From NCBI GenBank assembly GCA_934591725.1, contig CAKTPR010000099.1, forward strand, positions 1 to 7,573: a stretch of 7,573 nucleotides of DNA, read 5' to 3'. The notes under the pieces were generated by a model. The model was not told the DNA's origin, searched no databases, and saw only the letters and a program-made list of their open reading frames with translations. Position numbers and translations under genes: made by a program. This DNA is from an uncultured Oscillospiraceae bacterium (GTDB lineage: Bacteria; Bacillota; Clostridia; Oscillospirales; Oscillospiraceae). Below are positions 1-6,331 of this stretch, in pieces; position 1 is the stretch's first letter, and the number at the start of each line of letters is the position of its first letter.

Positions 1-407
1 AGATGTTCCACAAGACCCTCGAGTACGCAGAGGCTGGCGACAACGTCGGCTGCCTGCTCCGCGGTATCGACAAGAAGGCTGTTGAGCGTGGTCAGGTTCT
101 GGCTGCACCCAAGTCCATCCACCCCCACACCAAGTTCAAGGGTCAGGTCTACGTCCTGTCCAAGGAAGAGGGCGGCCGTCACACCCCGTTCTTCAACAAC
201 TATCGTCCTCAGTTCTACTTCCGTACCACCGACGTTACCGGCGTTATCTCTCTGCCCGAAGGCGTTGAGATGTGCATGCCCGGCGACAACGTCGACATGG
301 ACGTTGAGCTGATCACCCCGATCGCTATCGAGCAGGGCCTCCGCTTCGCTATCCGTGAAGGCGGCCGTACCGTCGGTTCCGGTGTTGTCATCGGCATCAA
401 CGAGTAA
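1..407 (+). CDS. tuf: Elongation factor Tu, C-terminal part (5' truncated by window)
   Basis: EF-Tu delivers aminoacyl-tRNA to the ribosome as a GTP complex in the cytoplasm. Only about the last third is present, with codons in frame from base 3 and a TAA stop at 405-407; the GTPase domain lies outside the window. What remains is the end of beta-barrel domain II and all of domain III. Near-invariant stretches are LLRGID, ERGQVLA, HTKF, EEGGRHTPFF, YRPQFYFRTTDVTG, MPGDN and LRFAIREGGRTVGSGVV. The protein ends GINE, close to the expected EF-Tu C-terminus. Codons are strongly biased to C-ending forms (GAC, AAC, GTC, ACC), as expected for a very highly expressed gene and unlike the genes that follow. 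A strong terminator follows at once, so this is the last gene of its transcript. The M at base 3 is internal, not a start. Confidence 0.98.
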   Translation, partial: MFHKTLEYAEAGDNVGCLLRGIDKKAVERGQVLAAPKSIHPHTKFKGQVYVLSKEEGGRHTPFFNNYRPQFYFRTTDVTGVISLPEGVEMCMPGDNVDMDVELITPIAIEQGLRFAIREGGRTVGSGVVIGINE

Positions 408-431
408 TTCTCGATAACCCAAAGCAAACCC

Positions 432-464
432 GCGCCCCCGTTCATCTGAACGGGGGCGCTTTTT
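432..464 (+). terminator. Intrinsic terminator after tuf
   Basis: A 13-bp perfect GC-rich stem (432-444 with 447-459, outer bases GCGCCCCCG) has a tiny loop, in practice ATCT, and is followed by five T at 460-464. It lies 24 bases after the tuf stop and separates tuf from the downstream operon. Confidence 0.95.
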
Positions 465-487
465 CACCACCGTTTGAGACGGATTTA

Positions 488-501
488 TGTAAACATTTAC
501 A
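488..501. promoter_or_regulatory. Operator-like palindrome TGTAAA-CA-TTTACA
   Basis: Perfect 6-bp half sites (488-493 and 496-501) around a 2-base centre sit in a very AT-rich stretch about 27 bases upstream of the -35 box of the next operon. The 14-bp size and position suit a transcription factor dimer site. I do not match it to a specific regulator. The flanking A/T tracts (501-525) could also act as an UP element. Confidence 0.35.
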
Positions 502-527
502 ATTTTATTAAATAAGCTAAATATTGC

Positions 528-556
528 TTGTAAGCTTGACTGCCTTATGGTAAAAT
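528..556 (+). promoter_or_regulatory. Promoter of the glycosidase-glycosyltransferase operon
   Basis: The -35 box TTGTAA (528-533) is followed by a 17-base spacer and -10 TAAAAT (551-556), with an extended -10 TGG at 548-550. Transcription would start near 563, giving an untranslated leader of about 75 bases before the GTG at 637. It is the only good sigma-A-like promoter seen between the tuf terminator and the first gene. Confidence 0.7.
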
Positions 557-636
557 ACTCTGGTAATTTGGATCATTGTGTCCGCATCCGCCAGTGAACC
601 TGTGCGCTTATCATCTAGAACTGCGAAGGTGTAACA

Positions 637-1758
637 GTGAAGAAAAGAATCAGTGAAACCGAAATAAACAATAAAATAGATATGGATGAGACCTATGACG
701 AAGCCGCAGAGGCTGAAGCGCTCCGCGAGAAAAAGCTCAGGCGCAGAAAGCGCCAGCGCGTCTGGGACAGGATTGCCGGCTTCATTATTATCTCCGGCAT
801 CATTATCGGCTGTGCCTGCCTTACGCTTGAGTATATAATCGTCAAGGGCCCGTCGCCCGCGCTGCGTGATATTTTCATCAGCACCATGGATGAAACTCGC
901 CGCTTCAAGTTCATCCCTCAGATCTTTCTCACCGCAGATGAGCTAAAGGAGATAAGAAGCGTCAAGGAGATGGATAAGGATATCACTACCGATACCTCGC
1001 TCATCACCATTCAGGCAGGAGAAGCCGCAAGGACCGATGACGGCAAAGACGCTTACGGCCTTGTCGATGACGATGGGGACGGCATCATTTTTACCGGCAT
1101 CAAGGGAAACGGCTTTATCGGGTATATGATAACCGTTCTTGATCCGTCACGCGTTTTTGTCGGTATGCCTGACAGCTACGGCGGTATGGGTCTTACGCTT
1201 GAGGAGCTTGTTAAGAAATACGGCGCCGACGGCGGCATCAATGCCGGCGGCTTCAAGGACGACGGCGGCGGCGGCTTCGGCGGCATTCCTGAGGGCATTA
1301 CCGTCATCAACGGCGAGATCTATAACGGCGGAGACGGTTCTCTCAACGGCTTTGCCGGGTTCGACAAAGAGGGCATCCTCCATGTCGGATATTTTGAGTA
1401 TGACGATGTTATTGCTACCGGTATCGTCAACGGCGTGTCCTTCGGCCCCGTTCTTATTTCCAACGGTGAGCCGACTCCCTCTGAGTATCTTACGAGCGGC
1501 GTCAATCCGAGAACCGCCATCGCCCAGCGTGCCGACGGCGCAGTCATCATGCTCGTTATTGACGGCCGCCAGCTGCACAGCATAGGCGCAAAGTATCAGG
1601 ATGTTATCGATATCCTTATGGACTACGGCGCAGTCAATGCCTGCAATATGGACGGCGGCTCCTCCACGGTCATGTACTACGAGGGGCAGTATGTCAACAG
1701 CTGTTCTGCCGAGAACGGCCAGCCGCGTCCGCTGCCCAATGCGTTCATGTTCAAGTGA
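637..1758 (+). CDS. Membrane-anchored phosphodiester glycosidase (NAGPA-domain protein)
   Basis: The 373-residue protein has a charged cytoplasmic N-terminus rich in Glu then Lys/Arg (about 1-44), one membrane segment (about 45-67) and an outside domain, giving type II topology. Residues about 155-373 match the NAGPA / phosphodiester glycosidase family: GINAGGF at 200-206, NPRTAIAQ at 290-297, VIDGRQ at 307-312, MDGGSSTVMYYEG at 338-350 and RPLPNAF at 364-370. The mammalian member removes GlcNAc from a GlcNAc-phospho-mannose diester. Bacterial members are linked to surface polysaccharide, and the substrate here is unknown. A glycine-rich stretch (199-216) lies in the domain. The start is GTG at 637, chosen for the AAGGTG ribosome binding site (626-631) five bases upstream and the lysine-rich first residues. 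It is first in a three-gene operon; the next gene starts 16 bases after its stop. The family call is firm; the reaction is inferred. Confidence 0.88.
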   Translation: MKKRISETEINNKIDMDETYDEAAEAEALREKKLRRRKRQRVWDRIAGFIIISGIIIGCACLTLEYIIVKGPSPALRDIFISTMDETRRFKFIPQIFLTADELKEIRSVKEMDKDITTDTSLITIQAGEAARTDDGKDAYGLVDDDGDGIIFTGIKGNGFIGYMITVLDPSRVFVGMPDSYGGMGLTLEELVKKYGADGGINAGGFKDDGGGGFGGIPEGITVINGEIYNGGDGSLNGFAGFDKEGILHVGYFEYDDVIATGIVNGVSFGPVLISNGEPTPSEYLTSGVNPRTAIAQRADGAVIMLVIDGRQLHSIGAKYQDVIDILMDYGAVNACNMDGGSSTVMYYEGQYVNSCSAENGQPRPLPNAFMFK

Positions 1759-1774
1759 TGGCGAGGTGAGTCAG

Positions 1775-2881
1775 ATGGCCAGAAAAAAGAAAAAGAACTC
1801 CCATGTATATTGGATATGCATGGGTATATATGCGGTCGTTCTGATCGCCGCTGCCACCTACGGCCTTACCAAGGTGTGGAAATACGCTGAGGAATATGAG
1901 GCAGCGCAGCCGACGGGTACGATGGATCAGTATGTCGCCGAGCTTAACGATAAGCTTTGGGGTGCCGGCATTGCCGACACCATCGCCTCCATGCCGCATG
2001 AGGTGCAGTCGGATGATGAGGTCGCTGCGTATGTCAAGGATATGCTCAAAACCGGCGTCACCTATACCAGAAAAGGCAGCTCTGAATCCGGCACTGTCGT
2101 GACCTACACCCTCAAGTGCAACGGCAGTCCCTTTGGCGTTGTCAGTCTTGTTGAGGATGAAAGCTATAAGGACAAGGTCGAATTCGGTATGCTGCCGTGG
2201 AAGCTGTATAAGGAGGAGTTTGACTTCACCGGCCTGTACAGCTCTGTCGAAGCAGTTGTTCCGAGAACCTTCTCCGTCTGGCTCAATGGAGTTGAGCTTG
2301 GCGATGAATATATCATCGAGGATAACATCCACTATGACGTGTTGAAAGACTACTATGATGAGTTTGAGGGACTGCCTACCAAGGTCAGATACAGGTTTGA
2401 CCACTGCATCGGCAAGCTTGAACCCACCATCAAGGATGAGAACGGCAACGACTTTGTGATCGATCCGAATAAGGATGATTCCCAGTTTATCAAGCCCTGC
2501 GATGAAAGCGAGCTTGCGCGCCTGAGTGAGTTTGCGGCCGCCTTCGTTGACCGCTATCTGACATACACCTCCGGTGCGGTCGATCCGAACTATGGCTACC
2601 AGCGTCTTATGCCGTACCTGAAGCTCGGCGCCGACCTTGACACACGTATGAAGGAAGCGATGGACGGCTTGAGCTGGGCGCATACCTCTTCGGTGCGCGT
2701 AGACTCCACAGTTCTGAATAACGCAACCGCAATTGGCGACGGTTTCTATATCTGCGATATTACCGCCGAGGCTACGACCTTTGTTCCCGGCAAGGGCGAG
2801 GTCGTGGATACCAGCAACATGAGGGTCATCGTTGTCGATACAAACGACGATATCAGGGCAATTTCTCTGGAACTTTATTAA
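1775..2881 (+). CDS. Single-pass extracytoplasmic protein of unknown function
   Basis: I do not recognise a family. The 368-residue product has a lysine-rich N-terminus (ARKKKKNSH), one membrane segment (about 11-33) and a long acidic outside part, so it should be anchored with its bulk facing out. The outside part looks like two mixed alpha/beta units: about 48-170 (helical start, then strands around VVTYTLKCNG and PFGVVSL) and about 244-368 (a helix ELARLSEFAAAFVDRYLTY, then strands to the end). That order recalls NTF2/cystatin-like folds, but this is only a guess. Cysteines at 115, 211, 242 and 327 could form disulfides. The frame stays open upstream to an ATG at 1601, but that start would overlap the previous gene by about 150 bases. 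The ATG at 1775 has GAGGTGA at 1763-1769 six bases upstream and begins the natural anchor. It is the middle gene of the operon and probably assists the surface glycan work of its neighbours. Confidence 0.85.
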   Translation: MARKKKKNSHVYWICMGIYAVVLIAAATYGLTKVWKYAEEYEAAQPTGTMDQYVAELNDKLWGAGIADTIASMPHEVQSDDEVAAYVKDMLKTGVTYTRKGSSESGTVVTYTLKCNGSPFGVVSLVEDESYKDKVEFGMLPWKLYKEEFDFTGLYSSVEAVVPRTFSVWLNGVELGDEYIIEDNIHYDVLKDYYDEFEGLPTKVRYRFDHCIGKLEPTIKDENGNDFVIDPNKDDSQFIKPCDESELARLSEFAAAFVDRYLTYTSGAVDPNYGYQRLMPYLKLGADLDTRMKEAMDGLSWAHTSSVRVDSTVLNNATAIGDGFYICDITAEATTFVPGKGEVVDTSNMRVIVVDTNDDIRAISLELY

Positions 2882-2888
2882 GAAAGAC

Positions 2889-2921
2889 AGGTGGATCCGC
2901 GTCCCTGGCGGATGAACGGAT
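2889..2921 (+). promoter_or_regulatory. Hairpin-bridged ribosome binding site of the glycosyltransferase
   Basis: AGGTGG (2889-2894) is the best Shine-Dalgarno match but lies 27 bases before the ATG at 2922. A perfect hairpin, ATCCGC (2895-2900), 7-base loop, GCGGAT (2908-2913), begins directly after it and would remove 19 bases, leaving about 8-9 bases to the ATG. An in-frame TGA at 2913-2915 rules out any earlier start. The two upstream genes use the same AGGTG core at 5 and 6 bases. The alternative is a weak GGCGG site at 2907-2911, which the hairpin would hide. Confidence 0.55.
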
Positions 2922-4007
2922 ATGTCAGAAAAAATCGATTGTCTGAAGTGCGTGGCGATCATTTTGCCGTCGCTCAACCCGAATGAAAAATTCAAAGGCG
3001 TCGTTGAGGAGCTTATAGGAAGCGGCTTCGAGCATATTGTCATTGTCAACGACGGCAGCGATGCGGAGCATCTGCACTGGTTCGAGGAGGCAGCAGCACA
3101 TGAACAGTGCACGGTGCTGACACATGAGGTCAACCGCGGGAAGGGGCGCGGCCTGAAAACGGGCTTTGCCTATGTCGCGGAGAAGCTGCCGGAGGTCAAG
3201 GGCGTCATAACCATCGACGGCGACGGGCAGCACCTCACGCAGGATATCATTGCCTGCGGCGAGAAGATGCTGGAAAATCCGGATAAGGTCGTGCTCGGCT
3301 GCCGTGATTTCAATCAGCCGGGCATCCCGCCGAGAAGCGTCGCCGGGAACAAGACGACCTCGCGCCTGTTCCGCCTGTGCTACGGCATAAAGCTGTCTGA
3401 CACGCAGACCGGTCTGCGCGCCATCCCCGCGAAGTATCTCAGGCGCTTCTGCGAAATTTCCGGAGAGCGCTTTGAATATGAGACGAATATGCTTCTCAAT
3501 ATGAAGCGTATGGGCATTGGCTTCATCGAGCAGCCTATCACCACGGTCTATGACCCGGAGGATTACAGCTCCCACTATGACGCTGTAAAGGACTCATGGC
3601 GTATCTTCAAGGTCATGTTCAAGTTCCTGCTCAGCTCCATGGGCTCGACGCTTATCGACCTTGGCGTGTTCTATCTGGTCATGAAGCTTTTCGGCGCGGG
3701 GCTTGGCGCATACCGTGAGCTCGTCTCCACGGCAGTTGCGCGCACCTGCTCGTCGTTTGCAAACTTCAGCGCCAATAACGCTGTCGTGTTCGAGAACAGG
3801 AAGCATTATAAGCGTGCCCTTGTGAGGTATTATTGCCTCTGTATACCGCAGATGCTCGTCTCCGCTGGGCTCGTGACGCTGATAAATCACCTGCTTGCAA
3901 ACAGCGTGCCGATCCTTGCGACGCTTGTCAAGTTTGCGGTCGATACCGGCCTTTTCTTCATCAGCTACGGCATCCAGCGTGAGTGGGTCTTCACTCAGAA
4001 GGATTGA
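2922..4007 (+). CDS. Family 2 glycosyltransferase fused to a GtrA membrane domain
   Basis: This 361-residue fusion has a cytoplasmic GT2 domain (about 8-225) resembling dolichol/polyprenyl-phosphate sugar synthases: ILPSLNP at 14-20, VNDGS at 42-46, NRGKG at 71-75, the DXD-type metal and nucleotide site DGDGQH at 99-104, DTQTGLRA at 160-167, and ERFEYETNML at 182-191. A GtrA-like domain follows, with four membrane segments at about 231-253, 265-287, 303-323 and 332-350, including NFSANNAVVFE and the terminal REWVF typical of the family. The family logic is transfer of a sugar from a nucleotide sugar to polyprenyl phosphate, with the GtrA part helping the lipid-linked sugar cross the membrane. 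The sugar cannot be told from sequence. The start is the first ATG after an in-frame stop. It is the last gene of the operon, 40 bases after its neighbour, and ends in a strong terminator. Confidence 0.92.
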   Translation: MSEKIDCLKCVAIILPSLNPNEKFKGVVEELIGSGFEHIVIVNDGSDAEHLHWFEEAAAHEQCTVLTHEVNRGKGRGLKTGFAYVAEKLPEVKGVITIDGDGQHLTQDIIACGEKMLENPDKVVLGCRDFNQPGIPPRSVAGNKTTSRLFRLCYGIKLSDTQTGLRAIPAKYLRRFCEISGERFEYETNMLLNMKRMGIGFIEQPITTVYDPEDYSSHYDAVKDSWRIFKVMFKFLLSSMGSTLIDLGVFYLVMKLFGAGLGAYRELVSTAVARTCSSFANFSANNAVVFENRKHYKRALVRYYCLCIPQMLVSAGLVTLINHLLANSVPILATLVKFAVDTGLFFISYGIQREWVFTQKD

Positions 4008-4011
4008 TACC

Positions 4012-4059
4012 TACATAAAAAACCGGTCTCGGATTTTTCCGAGACCGGTTTTTTATGTA
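4012..4059. terminator. Bidirectional intrinsic terminator between convergent genes
   Basis: A 22-bp perfect inverted repeat (4012-4033 with 4038-4059) has a TTTT loop. The core ACCGGTCTCGGA pairs fully, and A/T tracts on each side give a run of T after the stem on both strands. It begins 5 bases after the glycosyltransferase stop and ends 5 bases from the MFS gene stop, so it serves both. Confidence 0.95.
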
Positions 4060-4063
4060 TCCT

Positions 4064-5272
4064 TTATTCCGCTTTCGCACAGTCACGCGTCTTTTCAACG
4101 AACGCGATGCACAGCGCCGCGCCCGCGAGACACACGGCAGAGCCGATAAGCAGGGTAGTGCGCACAGAGAGACTGTCATACATGATCCCGCCGAAGAGTC
4201 CCGCAAAGATGGAGCCGAGGGTCGACATGCTGTAAGAGAGCGACTGCCCCTTTGCCGAATCCTCCGGGCGTATCGTCAGGCTGACGTACTGCACGAGCGC
4301 CGGAGTGATGAGCGCGAAAGAGCCAGCCTGCAATATCTGCGCTGCATACAGTCCCGGTATGCCCGGCGAGAGCGCGATGGCCAGAGCGCGCAGCACGAAC
4401 ATCACCGCCGCGAAGCGCACTGTTGCTGAGCACCTGACGCGCCGTGTGATCCTTTCATACATCAGCATGACCGGGATCTCCAGCAGCGCCATCACGCCGT
4501 TGATGCTGCCCATATCAGAGGAATCACCGCCGACGTTGCGCACGATGTTTATCATGAAGTTCGTTATCAGGTTGTGCGTGAAAAACAGCACCGCCACGCC
4601 CAGCAGCATTATGCAGAAGCGGACGTTTGACCGCATGAATTCCCAAAGCCCCTGGCCGCCGGTCTTTTCAGCGGAGCCGGATCGGACGGAAGGCTTTCCG
4701 AGCCGGACGAATTCAAGGCTGATGCGCAGCAGTATCGCCGCCTGACACGCGAGGATCACGAGCGCCGCGATCGTCAGCACACCGGTGCCGAGCTTTGCGA
4801 TGCGCGCGCCGACGAACATGGACGTGAGCGCATATGCAAGCGAACCCATTCCGCGTGCCGCGCCGTAGTTCACATCCCCACCCCAGCCGCTCATAAGAAA
4901 GCACAGCTGAGTCTGTATCGGGTTTGCGATTATCGTTGTCGTAAGGTATACGCAGTACATCACCGACACCGCAATGCCTTTGCCGGACACCAGCAGGAAG
5001 CCGATGAGCGACAGCAGCTGCACTGCTATTATGACCCAGAGGGAGACGAACAGAGCGCTCTCCTTTGACCTGTCAAGCTTCGAGGCAAGTGACGGGGAGA
5101 TGATGAATGCCGCGATGCTGCCGAGCGAGATAATAAGACCGAGCTCGGAGTTGCTGTAGCCGCGGCCTTGGAGAAAAACGGCGGCATAAGCCGAGCATAC
5201 GCAGAAGCCCATCCAGAAAAAGGCCTGAACAAAGGAGTACTCAATATTGAGTGCGGTCGATTTCTTTCTCAT
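4064..5272 (-). CDS. MFS transporter, LacY/PPP-like branch
   Basis: This 402-residue, very hydrophobic protein has about 12 membrane segments in two halves, split by a polar linker at about 188-215 (LGKPSVRSGSAEKTGGQG). An early loop with basic residues, SLASKLDRSK at 61-70, sits where the MFS cytoplasmic loop 2-3 motif occurs. NYGAARGMGSLAYA at 135-148 matches the conserved stretch of the LacY / nucleoside-H+ / phenylpropionate-permease-like group ('MFS_1-like'). The length fits. The substrate is unknown: no sugar, nucleoside or aromatic-acid enzyme gene lies next to it. The ATG start at 5272 has an AAAGGG ribosome binding site (5280-5285) seven bases upstream. It has its own promoter and is convergent with the glycan operon, so it is not obviously part of that pathway. 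Confidence 0.88.
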   Translation of the reverse strand: MRKKSTALNIEYSFVQAFFWMGFCVCSAYAAVFLQGRGYSNSELGLIISLGSIAAFIISPSLASKLDRSKESALFVSLWVIIAVQLLSLIGFLLVSGKGIAVSVMYCVYLTTTIIANPIQTQLCFLMSGWGGDVNYGAARGMGSLAYALTSMFVGARIAKLGTGVLTIAALVILACQAAILLRISLEFVRLGKPSVRSGSAEKTGGQGLWEFMRSNVRFCIMLLGVAVLFFTHNLITNFMINIVRNVGGDSSDMGSINGVMALLEIPVMLMYERITRRVRCSATVRFAAVMFVLRALAIALSPGIPGLYAAQILQAGSFALITPALVQYVSLTIRPEDSAKGQSLSYSMSTLGSIFAGLFGGIMYDSLSVRTTLLIGSAVCLAGAALCIAFVEKTRDCAKAE

Positions 5273-5318
5273 TTCAAAACCCTTTCAATGAAATAAAAGG
5301 TATTGCAGCCGAAGCAAG

Positions 5319-5347
5319 ATTATATCACTGCCGGAGCCTGCTTGCAA
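5319..5347 (-). promoter_or_regulatory. Promoter of the MFS transporter gene
   Basis: Read on the minus strand: -35 TTGCAA (5342-5347), a 17-base spacer, a perfect -10 TATAAT (5319-5324) and an extended TGA just before it (5325-5327). Transcription should start near 5312, giving a leader of about 40 bases. The -35 box directly follows the T-rich tail of the preceding terminator. Confidence 0.85.
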
Positions 5348-5348
5348 T

Positions 5349-5384
5349 AAAGAAAAGCATCCCTCCGGAACAATGTCCGGAGGG
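5349..5384 (-). terminator. Intrinsic terminator after the diacylglycerol kinase gene
   Basis: On the minus strand, a 9-bp perfect stem CCCTCCGGA / TCCGGAGGG (5376-5384 with 5361-5369) and 6-base loop are followed by a T-rich tail (ATGCTTTTCTTT, 5360 down to 5349). It begins 8 bases beyond the kinase stop. The plus-strand side has no T run, so it acts only leftwards. Confidence 0.88.
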
Positions 5385-5392
5385 GAGCAGAT

Positions 5393-6310
5393 TCAGCCCT
5401 TCAGCTTTAGGAAGCTGCGCTTCACATTGATGTGTACCTTGTCGTATGCGACCTTGCACTCGCCGTCCAGCGCCCATTCAAGCCCGTGGGGATTTGTGAT
5501 CTCGATATGGTCGGTCTGGAAGAAATCTATAAGCGGGCAGGAGTAATCCTGCGAGAGTATGCAGCGGATCACCATGTCAAGCTCAAATATGGTCTTCGGC
5601 ATCTTTATAAGTATGACCTCAAGCTTGCCGTCGTCCGTGTCAACGATGTCGGATGGGAGTGTGATAGTCCCTGCGATGGAGGTGGAATTGCACACCGCGC
5701 CGAATATATAATCGTCCTCGTAGTCAACGCCGTTTGCCGAGAGCTTGAGGTGGATGGGCTTTATCTTATATACGTCCTTTATCGCGTCGAGGATATACGC
5801 CGTGTGGCCGAGCATATTCTTCATGTTCTGGTCGGTCGTATAGCTCAGCCACGAGAACGCGCCGAAAGCGGCGACATAGCTGAAGAAGCTGTCCTCAAAG
5901 CAGCCGATATCGAGCTGACGGACTTCCTTTTTCGCGATGTTTGCGGCAGCCGTCGGGATGTCTATCGACAGCCCGTGTGAAGCGGCAAAGTCGTTCGTAC
6001 TGCCGCAGGGAATGTAGCCGAGGGCTACCTCCGTGTCGCTTGAGGCAAGCCCGGATATGACCTCGTTGAGCGTGCCGTCCCCGCCGGTGCAGCAGACAAG
6101 ATCGTAGTCTGCGCCGAGCTGTGCAGCTATATCCGTAGCCTCGCCGCGGCAGGAGGTGACAGCCGTCGTGACAAGATAGCCGCTGTCCATGAGCCGGCGG
6201 ATGATATCAGGGATATAGCGGATGACCAGCTTTTTCCCGGATACAGGGTTGATTATCAGCAGCGCGCGCTTGGGATACTTCTCCTTACAATTCAGAATTT
6301 CCTTTTCCAT
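5393..6310 (-). CDS. Soluble diacylglycerol kinase-type lipid kinase (DgkB/YegS/BmrU family)
   Basis: This 305-residue protein of the DAGK catalytic family phosphorylates a lipid hydroxyl, most likely diacylglycerol to phosphatidate, using ATP at the inner membrane face. Motifs in order: INPVSGK at 20-26, the nucleotide loop CTGGDGTLNEVISG at 74-87, IPCGSTNDFA at 100-109, DTDDGKLEVILI at 224-235, and the conserved WALDGE at 279-284. There is no membrane segment and the length is normal. The usual 'P-x-G-T-x-ND' stretch reads PCGSTND here, a mild variant. The start is supported by AAGGAGT (6315-6321) just upstream of the ATG. It lies 21 bases after the cdsA stop in the same operon, and cdsA uses phosphatidate, which favours diacylglycerol over sphingosine or ceramide as substrate. 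Confidence 0.9.
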   Translation of the reverse strand: MEKEILNCKEKYPKRALLIINPVSGKKLVIRYIPDIIRRLMDSGYLVTTAVTSCRGEATDIAAQLGADYDLVCCTGGDGTLNEVISGLASSDTEVALGYIPCGSTNDFAASHGLSIDIPTAAANIAKKEVRQLDIGCFEDSFFSYVAAFGAFSWLSYTTDQNMKNMLGHTAYILDAIKDVYKIKPIHLKLSANGVDYEDDYIFGAVCNSTSIAGTITLPSDIVDTDDGKLEVILIKMPKTIFELDMVIRCILSQDYSCPLIDFFQTDHIEITNPHGLEWALDGECKVAYDKVHINVKRSFLKLKG

Positions 6311-6331
6311 GATTACTCCTTGAAAACGTCC

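Noticed and set aside
536..541. TTGACT as the -35 box of the operon promoter
   Set aside because: It is a better -35 match, but TAAAAT lies only 9 bases downstream and nothing at 16-18 bases resembles a -10 box. TTGTAA at 528-533 has the right 17-base spacing.
585..592. CATCCGCC in the operon leader, complementary to GGCGGATG at 2907-2914 before the glycosyltransferase gene
   Set aside because: It is an 8-base match over more than 2 kb, easily due to chance, with no supporting structure on either side.
1601..1774. Longer N-terminus for the unknown surface protein starting at 1601
   Set aside because: It would overlap the phosphodiester glycosidase coding end by about 150 bases and place Ser/Thr/Cys-rich noise before a clean lysine-rich membrane anchor. 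The start at 1775 has an ideal ribosome binding site.
1751..3133. 460-codon open frame on the minus strand across the unknown surface protein and the start of the glycosyltransferase gene
   Set aside because: It lies wholly antisense to genes with clear ribosome binding sites and, for the glycosyltransferase, conserved motifs. Its translation has no domain or coherent membrane pattern, and it bridges the gap between two genes as a shadow frame does.
5283..5293. TTTCA-A-TGAAA palindrome in the MFS gene leader
   Set aside because: The arms are five bases with a one-base centre, so no RNA hairpin can form. It overlaps the ribosome binding site and is too short to claim as an operator.
5432..5980. 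182-codon plus-strand frame over the lipid kinase gene
   Set aside because: It is antisense to the kinase catalytic motifs and has no motif or ribosome binding site of its own.
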